Shown here in pieces: positions 1 to 9,356 of a stretch of 64,000 bases of DNA. The DNA is from GWE2-42-39 sp963662895. GTDB lineage: Bacteria > Bacteroidota > Bacteroidia > Bacteroidales > Prolixibacteraceae. Within the stretch, counting starts at the first letter, position 1. Each line of letters starts with the position of its first letter. The stretch spans positions 2,108,001 through 2,172,000 of the forward strand of contig OY759981.1 of NCBI GenBank assembly GCA_963662895.1, read 5' to 3'. The translations under genes and the position numbers were made by a program. Under the pieces are notes generated by a model, which did not search any database, was not told the origin of the DNA, and worked only from the letters and a program-made list of their open reading frames with translations.

Positions 1-1
1 T

Positions 2-1075
2 TTATATGCGTTACCAAAAGATGACAAGAAAAAAACAGAAGGAGAAGGAACTGAAGTTTCTTATTATAAAGAGGGTATTGCATATAGCTTGCCGCGTACC
101 GGGATAAAAATCCGGGTTGTTGCTGAAAAAGAAACGCGGGTTGCCGGTCCCTATGCACAATATGCACAAAAATACCTGAGTATTGAGAATGCCCCTTCTT
201 CCAATACTGAAAAATGGGAAATAAAAAGTATCTCCATTGAGACTTTTGCAGAACCCGATCCCAACGAGGTGTACAAAGCCATGGGTACAACTGCCGCATT
301 ACTGAACCTTACCCGTTCCGGGCTGATTGCGGGGATTAATTCGGATGAACAAAATCAGGAAGAACCTTTTGGCACCAATAGCATGGTAGCCGAAAATCTG
401 GTCCCTGATTTTCCATTTACCGACTTATCGATGTGGGGAATGTTTACCAAAGGCGATTCGCTAAATCAATACAGAATTGTTCAAAAATCATTGGAAGAAA
501 AAGCGGCTGAAGCATCTGAAACCATTTACAACCTGCGTAATTCACGTTTCCGTCTGCTGACCAATGCCGACGATGAGCCTCTTCCAGATGGAAAATCGTT
601 CGAGGTAATGGCCAAAGAACTGGGCGACATGGAGAATGAACAACTGGCCCTTTTCATTGGAAAATCAATCAAAAAAACATTCCACTACAGTTTCGATTTT
701 ATCCCGGGCAACAACGATGTAAAAGGAGAAGTTGTTTTCCGTTTTTCAGAAAACAAAGGGGTTTTGCCAAAAACCGATTTATCCGGCAAACCAGTAATTA
801 TTGATATAACAAAAGAAAACGATCTGGCAAATCAGCAAAAGAAACAGGCCGGTTCACAAAATCCGGCAGCAGGTGAAAGCGGGGTGTATTACCGAATGCC
901 GGGAAAGGCCACTGTAACGCTTTCAAACGGGGTAACCATCCTGGCAACGACCCGGGTAACCATTTCCCAGTTTGGAACAGTTGCCCCTTTACCTGAAGAT
1001 TTTTTGGATGGCAATTATATGATTCAATTCCATCCCGAAACCGGAACAGTAAAATCGGTTTTGCCGGTAAAATAA
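2..1075 (+). CDS. DUF4831 family protein, 5' end outside window
   Basis: The frame is open from base 2, so the start codon lies upstream; a TTG at 89 is inside the gene and is not a credible start. About 357 residues are visible. The stretch with AYSLPRTGIKI followed by GPYAQYAQKYL matches what I know of the Bacteroidota DUF4831 family, in which a short 'YALP' beta segment precedes a conserved 'GPYaqYAekyLG'-like motif. The function of this family is unknown; members are usually exported, but the signal peptide would be off the window. The C-terminal part is polar and beta-rich with no membrane segment. The next gene is 230 bp away on the same strand and probably has its own promoter. Family call fairly sure, role unknown. 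Confidence 0.75.
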   Translation, partial: LYALPKDDKKKTEGEGTEVSYYKEGIAYSLPRTGIKIRVVAEKETRVAGPYAQYAQKYLSIENAPSSNTEKWEIKSISIETFAEPDPNEVYKAMGTTAALLNLTRSGLIAGINSDEQNQEEPFGTNSMVAENLVPDFPFTDLSMWGMFTKGDSLNQYRIVQKSLEEKAAEASETIYNLRNSRFRLLTNADDEPLPDGKSFEVMAKELGDMENEQLALFIGKSIKKTFHYSFDFIPGNNDVKGEVVFRFSENKGVLPKTDLSGKPVIIDITKENDLANQQKKQAGSQNPAAGESGVYYRMPGKATVTLSNGVTILATTRVTISQFGTVAPLPEDFLDGNYMIQFHPETGTVKSVLPVK

Positions 1076-1256
1076 AGCATTAAGATATGCCGTCTTTTCC
1101 CTGAAGGAAGGCTCTGTAATATCTTCCGGTTGGTGACATGGGAATTTCCAATCAGTTTTTGAGGGATTCCGGAGTCGGAGATTGTTGTTCGAATACCATT
1201 GTATTCTTTATTGTATATCCTGATAAGCGTTATGCTTCAGTCGGGTATAAAATTTG

Positions 1257-1264
1257 TACTTTTG
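1257..1264 (+). promoter_or_regulatory. Candidate -7 box of MFS gene promoter
   Basis: TACTTTTG fits the Bacteroidota -7 consensus TAnnTTTG and lies about 42 bases before the ATG at 1306. I do not see a clear -33 TTTG at the expected distance, so the call rests on one box only. The rest of 1076-1305 shows nothing else I can name. Confidence 0.4.
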
Positions 1265-1305
1265 GTGAGATCAAAAACAAAACTTACAAATACTAATTTA
1301 AAATT

Positions 1306-2706
1306 ATGGATGCGTTTAAAAGGACATTAAAAGATTCGGCAGCGATAAGGTGGCTGGTTTTAGTTATTATCTCCATGTTCATGTTCGGAACATATTGGTT
1401 TCAGGACTTTATGTCGGGACTGAAAGGTTTGATGGAATCGGAACTTGGAATATCGAGTAATCAATTCGGATTAATTATCAGTTCAACAACCTGGGCAAAC
1501 ATGTTCGGGATGATTATCGTTGGCGGAATTATCCTTGATAAATGGGGAATCCGGGTGGCTGGTGTTGTTTTTGGTATTGTCGCGAGCGTAGGGGCATCCA
1601 TTACTGCAATGGCATCTTATGGCGTTTTTGGCGAAGAATCTGCAACCATAATGAAATATATGATGGCCGGGCGTATGTTGTTTGGTATTGGGCTGGAATC
1701 GATCTGTGTGATTGTGACCCGAACGACTGTGAAATGGTTTAAAGGCTATGAATTGGCTTTGGCAATGGCTATCAACGTGGCATTTGGCCGTTTTGGTACG
1801 GCATTCGGAACAGCTTTTTCCGTTGAAATCGGTGGAGGTCATGTCGCTCCGGCCGTGGTCTTTGCTGCTTCTTTAATAGGCCTGGGATTTATTTTGTTTC
1901 TGGCTTATCTTATTTTCGATATTCGTCTGGATAAACAGGTAAATGCCATGAAGCAGGAGGGAGAAACTGAAGAGGAATTCAAATTCAACGACTTGCTGAA
2001 ACTGGTTACCAACAAAGGCTTTATTTATATCACCTTGTTGTGTGTGGCATTTTACAGCGCAGTATTCCCTTTTATTCAGTATGCACCCGATTTGTTAGTG
2101 AATAAATTCGGATTTACCTATCAGTTACCGGATATGAGTTCGTTGAACCTAATGGAAAAAATCACTGCGATTTTTCATAACGGGCCCAAAGTTACCGGTT
2201 TGATCCCTCTGGGAACAATTCTGTTTACGCCGATTTTTGGCTCCGTTGTTGATAAAAAAGGGAAAGCGGCTTCTTTGATGATACTTGGAGCTTTTCTCCT
2301 GATATTCGCACATGTTTCCCTTTCATTATTCAATAGTGTGGCTTTAGGATATTTGGGCCTGGTTGCTTTGGGAATTGCTTTTGCTTTGGTTCCCGCAGCC
2401 ATGTGGCCGTCGGTTGCTAAAATTGTCGCAGAAAGCCGTCTGGGAACAGCCTATTCAACTATGTTTACCATTCAGAATTGGGGACTGGGGGCTTTTTTCT
2501 GGGGAATCGGTGCTGTTCTCGATTATGTCAACAAGGCTGATCTTCCGGCTATCCAGGCTGGCGAAAAAGTGTATAACTATACGGTTCCAGTGTTGATGCT
2601 GGTCGTCTGTGGAATTGTTTCCATTTTTTTGGCCTACATGTTGTTAAGGGTTGACAAACAAAATAAATACGGTTTGGAATTGCCGTCCGGGGAAACAGCA
2701 GTATAA
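1306..2706 (+). CDS. MFS transporter (MFSD1-like, candidate dipeptide carrier)
   Basis: A 466-residue protein of the inner membrane with about twelve hydrophobic segments. The loop after the second segment carries the MFS signature type GxxxDKWGxR (GIILDKWGIR, near residue 77), and a second such loop (GSVVDKKGK) opens the C-terminal half, as expected for the two-domain MFS fold. The sequence resembles the bacterial proteins grouped with eukaryotic MFSD1, a lysosomal dipeptide carrier; this assignment is from memory. The gene ends 31 bp before pepD on the same strand, so the two are likely co-transcribed, which fits a carrier for dipeptides whose cargo is cut by PepD. Transporter family is sure; the substrate is inference. 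Confidence 0.8.
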   Translation: MDAFKRTLKDSAAIRWLVLVIISMFMFGTYWFQDFMSGLKGLMESELGISSNQFGLIISSTTWANMFGMIIVGGIILDKWGIRVAGVVFGIVASVGASITAMASYGVFGEESATIMKYMMAGRMLFGIGLESICVIVTRTTVKWFKGYELALAMAINVAFGRFGTAFGTAFSVEIGGGHVAPAVVFAASLIGLGFILFLAYLIFDIRLDKQVNAMKQEGETEEEFKFNDLLKLVTNKGFIYITLLCVAFYSAVFPFIQYAPDLLVNKFGFTYQLPDMSSLNLMEKITAIFHNGPKVTGLIPLGTILFTPIFGSVVDKKGKAASLMILGAFLLIFAHVSLSLFNSVALGYLGLVALGIAFALVPAAMWPSVAKIVAESRLGTAYSTMFTIQNWGLGAFFWGIGAVLDYVNKADLPAIQAGEKVYNYTVPVLMLVVCGIVSIFLAYMLLRVDKQNKYGLELPSGETAV

Positions 2707-2737
2707 GATAAAACAAATCATTAAAATATATTGAATC

Positions 2738-4204
2738 ATGAGTAAAGACATACGTTCTCTTGAGCCAAAAGCTCTTTGGGAGAATTTTTATCAGTTAACC
2801 CAGATACCACGTCCGTCTAACCACGAAGAACGCATTCAGGAGTTTGTTTACAATTTTGGGAAAAGCCTTGGTTTGGAAACCATTAAAGATGAGGCCTGTA
2901 ATATCATTATCCGCAAACCGGCTACCTCTGGCATGGAAGACCGTAAAGGCGTCATCCTTCAGAGTCATCTCGATATGGTTCCGCAAAAAAACAGCGATAA
3001 AATCCACGATTTTGAAAACGACCCGATTGAAGCATTCATTGACGACGAGTGGGTAACAGCTAATGGCACTACGCTTGGTGCCGACAACGGGATAGGCGTT
3101 TCAACGGCACTCACTATTTTAGCTTCAACCGACATTCCTCACGGGCCACTGGAAGCCTTGTTTACGGCTACTGAAGAGACCGGAATGGATGGAGCTAACG
3201 GATTAAAATCCGGATTGTTACAGGGTGATATTTTATTGAATATGGACTCGGAAGATGAAGGGGAACTGTACGTCGGCTGTGCCGGGGGTGAGGACATAAC
3301 TGCTGAGTTCCTGTATTCCGAAGAAGCCGTTCCGGAAGGTTTGGTTGCTTTTAACCTGAATATTACCGGTATGAAAGGCGGACACTCCGGGATGGATATA
3401 GGTCTGGGGCGTGGCAATGCCAATAAAACTTTTTTCCGTATCCTAAAAGAAGCACATAAAACCTGTGGTGTGCGGCTGGCCTCAGTCGAAGGAGGAAGCC
3501 TGCGTAATGCTATCCCACGCGAAATATTCGGCCTGATCACTGTCGGTGCAGCCAATGCCGGTGCATTAAAAATTTTGATTGATGAATTATCGGCATCTAT
3601 TAAATCAGAGTTGGCTACTACCGAACCTGACATGAAGATTGAACTACTTGAAACCGAATTGCCCTTTTCGCTGATTGACGAAAAAACACAGGTAACCCTG
3701 ACCCATGCTATCATGGCCTGTCCAAACGGAGTTGTCCGAATGAGCGACAGCGTGGACGGACTTGTTGAAACATCGACCAACCTGGCTGTTGTGAAGTCGG
3801 ACGCCGGTAACAAAACCATAAAGGCTGGTTGTTTGATGCGCAGTTCGGTCGATTCAGCCAAAGAATATCTAGGCTCATGTATTGAATCGGTTTTTGTTTT
3901 GGCCGGGGCCAACGTTACTCTTTCAGGCGCTTACCCGGGGTGGAAACCCAACATGGAGTCGTCCATCCTAAAGACCATGCAAAAAGTATATCAGAATAAA
4001 TACGGGAAAGTGCCTGAAATAAAAGCTATCCATGCAGGATTGGAATGCGCTATTTTGGGCGGGACCTACTCCAACTGGGATATGATTTCCTATGGGCCAA
4101 CCATCCGGTTTCCACATTCCCCGGACGAAAAGGTAAATATTGCCAGCGTACAGAAATTCTGGGATTTTACCCTTGAAACGCTGAAAAATATTCCGAAGAA
4201 ATAG
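2738..4204 (+). CDS. pepD: Aminoacyl-histidine dipeptidase (cytosolic nonspecific dipeptidase)
   Basis: A 488-residue M20C metallopeptidase, the normal length for PepD. It hydrolyses a wide range of unblocked dipeptides, Xaa-His included, in the cytoplasm. The di-zinc site is visible in order: SHLDMVPQ near residue 77 (His ligand and the catalytic Asp two residues on), GADNGIG near 116 (bridging Asp), EETGMDG near 146 (catalytic and ligand Glu), NMDSEDEG near 170 (Asp ligand) and FPHSPDE near 459 (His ligand). The middle part (GMKGGHSGMDIG) is the dimerisation 'lid' domain. No signal peptide. It follows the MFS gene closely and is followed by a hairpin at 4235, so the pair probably forms a two-gene operon. 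Stop codon is TAG. Confidence 0.95.
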   Translation: MSKDIRSLEPKALWENFYQLTQIPRPSNHEERIQEFVYNFGKSLGLETIKDEACNIIIRKPATSGMEDRKGVILQSHLDMVPQKNSDKIHDFENDPIEAFIDDEWVTANGTTLGADNGIGVSTALTILASTDIPHGPLEALFTATEETGMDGANGLKSGLLQGDILLNMDSEDEGELYVGCAGGEDITAEFLYSEEAVPEGLVAFNLNITGMKGGHSGMDIGLGRGNANKTFFRILKEAHKTCGVRLASVEGGSLRNAIPREIFGLITVGAANAGALKILIDELSASIKSELATTEPDMKIELLETELPFSLIDEKTQVTLTHAIMACPNGVVRMSDSVDGLVETSTNLAVVKSDAGNKTIKAGCLMRSSVDSAKEYLGSCIESVFVLAGANVTLSGAYPGWKPNMESSILKTMQKVYQNKYGKVPEIKAIHAGLECAILGGTYSNWDMISYGPTIRFPHSPDEKVNIASVQKFWDFTLETLKNIPKK

Positions 4205-4234
4205 CACCCAATTGTTCATCATGCAGAAAAGCCA

Positions 4235-4270
4235 GCGAGAGCCCGACTTCAAATCGGGCTCTCGCTTTTG
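4235..4270 (+). terminator. Terminator hairpin after pepD
   Basis: GCGAGAGCCCGA pairs with TCGGGCTCTCGC around a 7-base loop, a 12-bp perfect stem, followed by CTTTTG-type weak T stretch. It lies 30 bp after the pepD stop and probably ends the MFS-pepD transcript. Confidence 0.75.
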
Positions 4271-4541
4271 GTCATAATAAGAAACCCTGTAGAGTGGCAG
4301 GGGCAGCAGGGGCGTTGTGATAAAAAAGTTATACCCGTATATAAATTGTCAATGAAACGCCATTAAACCTTATCTTAAAAAAGACATTAGTAGCCTGAGG
4401 ATTACCACAAAGAACGAACCTTGTTAACCTTATTCTATTTCTATCTTTTGATTGTATGCTGATAATATTTTATAAACTTCTGATACTCCTCCGGAAAATA
4501 AGGTAATAAGGTTGTTAAAATTATTCGCCGTTATTGCTACT

Positions 4542-4653
4542 GTCGTGTCAAACCTTCTTTGTCATACTGAACGCAGTGAAGTATCTGTTACTTTATCGCA
4601 CGGTTCATGAGACCCTTCGCCCACTCAGGGTGACAAAGCAAACTTGACACGAC
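4542..4653. repeat. Short inverted-repeat (MITE/REP-like) element
   Basis: A 112-bp element whose ends are inverted copies: GTCGTGTCAA at the left and TTGACACGAC at the right, with a second inner pair (TTTGTCA near 4558 and TGACAAAG near 4631). The interior has the 'GAACGCAGTGAAG ... CCTTCGCCCACTCAGGGTGACAAAG' style of short intergenic repeats common in Bacteroidota. A diverged partial copy lies at 56471-56526. The element ends 2 bases before the stop codon of the zinc-ribbon gene. In the rest of the 4271-4541 gap I see only AT-rich sequence without a gene. Confidence 0.65.
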
Positions 4654-4654
4654 A

Positions 4655-5068
4655 CTAGCTCCAAAGGACTAATTCTTTTTCTTTTTTAAACTCGCTATTT
4701 TTGCATTTGGGACAAACAGCGTATTTGAGTCTGTGTATATTGGTATGCTTCAGACGGATATGGCAATGGGAACATTTAAATTTGGTTTCATGCAACACCT
4801 TGCCTTCATCGGTCAACTGTACAAAAAGACGGTCTGAAACGTTCCGGCATGCACGGCACCGGTAAACCTTGTATTCAATGCGCAAGTGCATTCCTTTCTT
4901 CTTTTTCGACAATTGTTTTATTTTCTGAAGTGTTTTATAATGTAGTTTCACCGAACTTGAAGCAAAAAAATTTTCAACCGACTGGTTATGTACCATAAAG
5001 GTATGACCTTCGTACAGCTGTTGATTATAGCCGCATTTGCTGCATGTAAATGAATAACTGCGCCCCAT
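4655..5068 (-). CDS. Small zinc-ribbon protein
   Basis: A 137-residue protein with four Cys pairs that look like zinc-binding knuckles: CSKCG near residue 9, CRACR near 72, CSHCH near 99 and CPKCK near 118. The middle (residues 40-65) is very basic (KKKKGMHLRIEYKVY). Two zinc ribbons of this kind suggest binding to nucleic acid or protein, but no named family is recognised and no partner gene is adjacent. The stop codon TAG is formed at the border of the inverted-repeat element ending at 4653, so the original C-terminus may have been changed. The ATG lies 120 bp from the end of the convergent-facing GH35 gene. Likely a real gene; function unknown. Confidence 0.65.
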   Translation of the reverse strand: MGRSYSFTCSKCGYNQQLYEGHTFMVHNQSVENFFASSSVKLHYKTLQKIKQLSKKKKGMHLRIEYKVYRCRACRNVSDRLFVQLTDEGKVLHETKFKCSHCHIRLKHTNIHRLKYAVCPKCKNSEFKKEKELVLWS

Positions 5069-5188
5069 CGGAATGTATAATTTTGATTTTCCTCAAGTTA
5101 CAAAAAAACAGGGGTAAAAAAAATTGACAGGAAACAGAATCGTTTGTGTTTCAAAACAGAACTTTATGTCTTTCTGGTATTATTTCAT

Positions 5189-7621
5189 TTAAAAAACGAT
5201 TTTTACTTTATATTCGGGGAAAAATTCCGGTTCTTCTATTCTCAGAAAACGTCCGTGACGGTCAAACACAGGAATTGCTTCTTTGGGCAAATCCTGTAAA
5301 AAAGGTGCATCTTTATACATTGGACGAAAATAGAAGACCATTTCCTTTGTATCCGGTTTCTGCATAAAATTTTTCAGACTGATTTCCCATGGTATTCCTT
5401 TATAAAAATTGTCGATGACCAGTTTCCCGTTGATGAACCCCTGCCCGGTGTCACCGATATAGTTAATGCGGCAAATGATATCATTGATTCCGTTGGGCAT
5501 TCCTGAAGACAGATCAACAACCAATTTATTTCCAGTCTGTTTGGCCGGGAAATTAATTTCTTCAGCGGGAAGCGATATCCGGAAATGATCCCACAAATCA
5601 TTGCTGTTTGTTTGTCTGGTTAATTTACCGGTGCTGGCTACAACATCGTCTCCTGCCGGATAAAGATTAAAGTCGATCACGTTATTGTTCCCGGAAATAA
5701 GCTCGGTGTATGCCGGATATTTTATTGCCATTGCTTTTGTAATAATAAGCTTATCGTGATTTTCTTTTTTTATGATCCAACTGTTTAATGCCGAATTTTT
5801 GTTGAGTATAAGAATCCTTATTAGCTTATTGGGTGTGTTTATCCTGATTTCTGCTGTTTGTCCCTTTTCTATGTGAACAAGGCAGCATTCTTTATTTTTT
5901 TCCTGCCTGCAGTTTGTACCGGATATGGTTTGTCCCTTTATAACCGGGAAAGAAAATTCAGGTGAAATTCCATCCGGGGCAAAGAACACCAGAAACTCAC
6001 CTTGTTCATCCCTGCCTCTGGTCAACAGTTGTGCCGTGGCATAATTTAAACGGATTGATCCCAGGCTCAGATTGACAGGAAGAATGGCATTTTCATCTTT
6101 GCCCAGGGTAAAACCATGCTTTTCAGGAATAACAATTTCCTTATTATCCAGAAGGATTTTAAACTGAATGTTCGTAATATCTTTTCGTTCAGCATGGTCC
6201 TGGAAGTTGTTTAGAAACAGGAATCCTTCATGGTCCCCAACCCGCATGGAATACCGTAAAACAGTTGGATCGGCCGGATCGATGGATGAAGGATCAACGG
6301 GTAAAACAACTTGCATAGGGGCCAGGATATCTCCAAATGCATGAATAAAATCATGAAGTATTTTTAACTGGTTGAATGATGCCGAAGGTTTCCCGAAGGC
6401 AGAAAGCGGAGCCTGAAAATCATACGAAATTTTTGGATATCCGTAAGCCTCATCCGAGAAGAAAAATAATTTTCCTTTGGGAGTAATTCCTCCGTGATAC
6501 ATGTAATATCCGATTCCATTGGCTCCACTGCCCAGGAAACGGTTGATCAGTGCTTCCAGGCTTTTAGCCGGGACCACTGGCCGGCGGGAATAGGTGTTCA
6601 TGATCCCTCCACCTATTTCTGCAGCAAAATAAGGGTAATTTTCGGATTGGTAGCGGACAGGTGAATAATCAGGGTGCTTTTGCAAATCCGTATAAAGATA
6701 AAAGGACGAGACTTTGGGTGGAGCCCATGCCGGATAAGCATAAGCCGCGGTTACCGGGAGTGTTTCATTTTCTATTACTGCTGCATTTCCCCAGCCGGTT
6801 GCCGTATAGATTGGAACGTTTAACCCGTTTTTTGAGGCCAGGGCTTTTAATACTTTCATGTGTTCGTTGCCCAACCGGGCGTAAGGATTGGCTTCTTCTG
6901 ATATGCCAACACCTTCTTGTATGATATTCCTGTCACGTTCTGCTGATGTCATATCATAGGGCTGTCCGGGATAAGTAAGTCCCCAGGGGGCAGCAGAATG
7001 CTGATATTCGTTTTCGATCTGGATAGCGAAAACAGGGCCGCCGTCCTTAAAAAGTAACCCTTCAACCTGTTGCCCTGTTTGTTTATAGAACCGATCGACA
7101 TATTTTAAATACACCGGGTCATTCGATCTGATGGTGAGTGGTTTTCCCGGTAACCAGTCAGGAAGGGCTCCGTTACGTATTTCTCCGTGGCAGAAGGGAC
7201 CAATTCTTAAAATAACTTTTACATTATTTGCCGCACAGAGCTCAATAAATTTACGCAGGTTATTATCTCCTTCCCAGTTAAAATATCCTTCTGTTTCTTC
7301 ATGGATGTTCCAGAATACATAAGTAGCGATGATGTTGATACCTCCGGCTTTCATTTTCCGGATCTCTTCATTCCAGAATTGATTGGGATAACGCGAATAA
7401 TGAAATTCTCCGGTTACAGGAATAGCTGGCCTTCCGTCGATGGACAGGTAATAACTGTTAATATTTATCTTTTCCCCGATAAAATTGCGGCCTCCCATCT
7501 TCAACGAGTCAGACACAACTTGTTTGCTACTGATTCGCGTATCAATAATAAATGGCTGGCCCAGCGTGGTTTGAAAATGAAGGAATAACAGGAAGAAACT
7601 AATCAGTATTTGTTTATTCAT
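5189..7621 (-). CDS. GH35 beta-galactosidase, exported
   Basis: An 810-residue secreted glycoside hydrolase. The start at 7621 is chosen because it gives a clean signal peptide (MNKQILISFFLLFLHFQTTLGQ); the longer frame to 7660 would add 13 residues before it. The GH35 TIM barrel begins near residue 50 with GEFHYSRYP and contains the acid/base Glu in IQIENEYQ (near 204) and the probable nucleophile Glu in YFAAEIGGG (near 333), a divergent form of the usual nucleophile motif. The region after about 430 is beta-rich with jelly-roll character. GH35 enzymes release terminal beta-galactose from oligo- and polysaccharides. It lies downstream of SusD of locus 1, separated by a terminator, and probably acts in the periplasm on the imported glycan. 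Confidence 0.9.
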   Translation of the reverse strand: MNKQILISFFLLFLHFQTTLGQPFIIDTRISSKQVVSDSLKMGGRNFIGEKININSYYLSIDGRPAIPVTGEFHYSRYPNQFWNEEIRKMKAGGINIIATYVFWNIHEETEGYFNWEGDNNLRKFIELCAANNVKVILRIGPFCHGEIRNGALPDWLPGKPLTIRSNDPVYLKYVDRFYKQTGQQVEGLLFKDGGPVFAIQIENEYQHSAAPWGLTYPGQPYDMTSAERDRNIIQEGVGISEEANPYARLGNEHMKVLKALASKNGLNVPIYTATGWGNAAVIENETLPVTAAYAYPAWAPPKVSSFYLYTDLQKHPDYSPVRYQSENYPYFAAEIGGGIMNTYSRRPVVPAKSLEALINRFLGSGANGIGYYMYHGGITPKGKLFFFSDEAYGYPKISYDFQAPLSAFGKPSASFNQLKILHDFIHAFGDILAPMQVVLPVDPSSIDPADPTVLRYSMRVGDHEGFLFLNNFQDHAERKDITNIQFKILLDNKEIVIPEKHGFTLGKDENAILPVNLSLGSIRLNYATAQLLTRGRDEQGEFLVFFAPDGISPEFSFPVIKGQTISGTNCRQEKNKECCLVHIEKGQTAEIRINTPNKLIRILILNKNSALNSWIIKKENHDKLIITKAMAIKYPAYTELISGNNNVIDFNLYPAGDDVVASTGKLTRQTNSNDLWDHFRISLPAEEINFPAKQTGNKLVVDLSSGMPNGINDIICRINYIGDTGQGFINGKLVIDNFYKGIPWEISLKNFMQKPDTKEMVFYFRPMYKDAPFLQDLPKEAIPVFDRHGRFLRIEEPEFFPEYKVKIVF

Positions 7622-7708
7622 TATGGTGATGCATTTCATATCGTTTCTGTTTGTAAGCACTAGTTCAAAAATATAGACGAAATTCGGGATAATTTCTTGA
7701 ACTTAAGA

Positions 7709-7746
7709 ATTAAAAAGGTGGATGATCTGTTTTGTCATCCACCTTT
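7709..7746 (-). terminator. Rho-independent terminator after susD of locus 1
   Basis: On the minus strand AAAGGTGGATGA and TCATCCACCTTT form a perfect 12-bp stem with a 9-base loop, followed by TTTTTAATT. It lies 80 bp after the SusD stop and before GH35, so GH35 may be read from partial read-through or its own promoter. Confidence 0.8.
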
Positions 7747-7824
7747 CCCTAACAACGTTTAATAGTTAATTATTTCGATCGTGAGGAATGAAGCCGTCTG
7801 ATCCGGGGGGTATTGTCTCTGAAT

Positions 7825-9345
7825 TTACCACGGATCATTTTGTGTCATGTTTGGATTGTTATTCAGTTCATCTTCAGGAATAGGGTAATATTCAAATTTG
7901 GATGAATAGTTTTGGTATCCGGGTTGTTGTGCATTTTTTATTGTTCCCTCCAAAAGGCCCCATCTCTTAAGATCATACCAGTGTAACCCTTCCCTTGCAA
8001 ATTCCAGGTTACGTTGATGTCTGATTTCTTCCATCATTTGATCTTGGCTATACGACTGCATTTCTGTCAACTTATTGGGGAGGTTTACACGTTCCCTAAT
8101 TCGATGAACCAATGGAGCAGCATCTGTGACATTCCCTTTCATTGTATAGGCTTCAGCCAGCATCAGCAATACATCGGCGTAACGCATACCATATTCATTC
8201 AGTTCAGATTTGTACTCGTTATCAGTCTCATTGGCATTCCACCAGTTTTGATTCTTTCTTAACCAGATCTCATCTGACCCCCAGACCGAACTAAAATTCT
8301 GTTGGTAGTAGACACAGCCGGGATAATCCCAGGCAATAGTCACCAGGGCCCTCGGGTCATACGCTCCGTCTGCTGTTGGCTCTACAAGAAAAGAGTTCAG
8401 CAGGGGTTTCGTGGGTTGCATTTCAAACCATCCGCCAACTTCACCAGGCGCACATTCTTCTGCGATAAAGGTAGTTTGAGGTTGATTAATTGCCTCACTT
8501 GCCCAAATACTTGTTCCCCCGATATTGCTGTACTGAATTTCAAAGACACCTTCAGGTCCATTTTCATGCTGCCCGTCAAACAGTTCTGCATAATTTCCCT
8601 GGAGCCCGTATCCGAAGTTATTCTCATGATCAACGATTTGTTTGAGCATGATGATCGTACTGTCATAGTCGGCCTGGTAGAGATAAGCACGTCCCAGGAA
8701 GGCAAGCGCAGCACCTCTGGTGGCACGTCCTTTGTTGGCAGCGTCACGTGTGTCAGGAAGATATTCTTCTCCTGCTTTTAAATCACGGACTACCTGCCTC
8801 CATACTTCCTCCTCTGAGGACTTTGCTACAAAATATTCATCAGCAGTTTCGGCAACAGCTGTGGTAATAGGTACCGAACCAAAATCAGTGACCAGGAAAA
8901 AGTAATTTAAACCCCGGAGAAACCGTGTTTCTGCAATTAACGGATTTTTTATATCATCGCTGATATCCATTTCTCCACCATATTGAATAACCTGATTGGC
9001 CCGGAAAATACCAACGTATGCTCCTTTATACAAATCTGCCGTACAATCATTACTGAAGGTATTTTGGAAAACAGATATTTCATAACGGGCACGGACATCA
9101 TTTCGTTCTTCAAAATTTTCCGTTTTAGATTCGATTAACTCCCAGTTTACCGTACCGTAATGACCTTTATAATCATCCGTTATAATGTTATAGATCGTAG
9201 CAATAGCCGATGTCAGATCATCTTCTGTTTTCCAGAATTCATTTGTGGTTATTTGGGTTGGATCTGTCTCATCAAGGAATGAGTCAGAACATGAATTTCC
9301 TAAAAGTAAGATTAGAATTATGAATAAGAAATATTTGATTTTCAT
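7825..9345 (-). CDS. SusD/RagB family glycan-binding lipoprotein (locus 1)
   Basis: A 506-residue outer-membrane lipoprotein. The N-terminus has a lipoprotein signal with the acylated Cys in LLGNSCSD (near residue 19), and the mature start SDSFLDETDPTQITTNEFW is typical of SusD. TPR-like helices follow, with the family motif ETRFLRGLNYFFLV near 137, LMLAEAYTMKG near 390 and the C-terminal REGLHWYDLKRWG near 460. SusD proteins cap the SusC barrel at the cell surface and bind the glycan. The gene begins 11 bp after SusC ends, so both are one transcript. Substrate is not readable from the sequence; the neighbouring GH35 points to a galactose-containing glycan. Confidence 0.93.
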   Translation of the reverse strand: MKIKYFLFIILILLLGNSCSDSFLDETDPTQITTNEFWKTEDDLTSAIATIYNIITDDYKGHYGTVNWELIESKTENFEERNDVRARYEISVFQNTFSNDCTADLYKGAYVGIFRANQVIQYGGEMDISDDIKNPLIAETRFLRGLNYFFLVTDFGSVPITTAVAETADEYFVAKSSEEEVWRQVVRDLKAGEEYLPDTRDAANKGRATRGAALAFLGRAYLYQADYDSTIIMLKQIVDHENNFGYGLQGNYAELFDGQHENGPEGVFEIQYSNIGGTSIWASEAINQPQTTFIAEECAPGEVGGWFEMQPTKPLLNSFLVEPTADGAYDPRALVTIAWDYPGCVYYQQNFSSVWGSDEIWLRKNQNWWNANETDNEYKSELNEYGMRYADVLLMLAEAYTMKGNVTDAAPLVHRIRERVNLPNKLTEMQSYSQDQMMEEIRHQRNLEFAREGLHWYDLKRWGLLEGTIKNAQQPGYQNYSSKFEYYPIPEDELNNNPNMTQNDPW

Positions 9346-9356
9346 AGTATTGTTTT

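Noticed and set aside
3139..3912. A 257-codon frame on the minus strand inside pepD
   Set aside because: Shadow of pepD; pepD carries all metal-site motifs, the opposite frame has none.
4555..4640. tRNA-like folding in the inverted-repeat element
   Set aside because: No anticodon arm or T-loop consensus; only the terminal inverted repeats pair.
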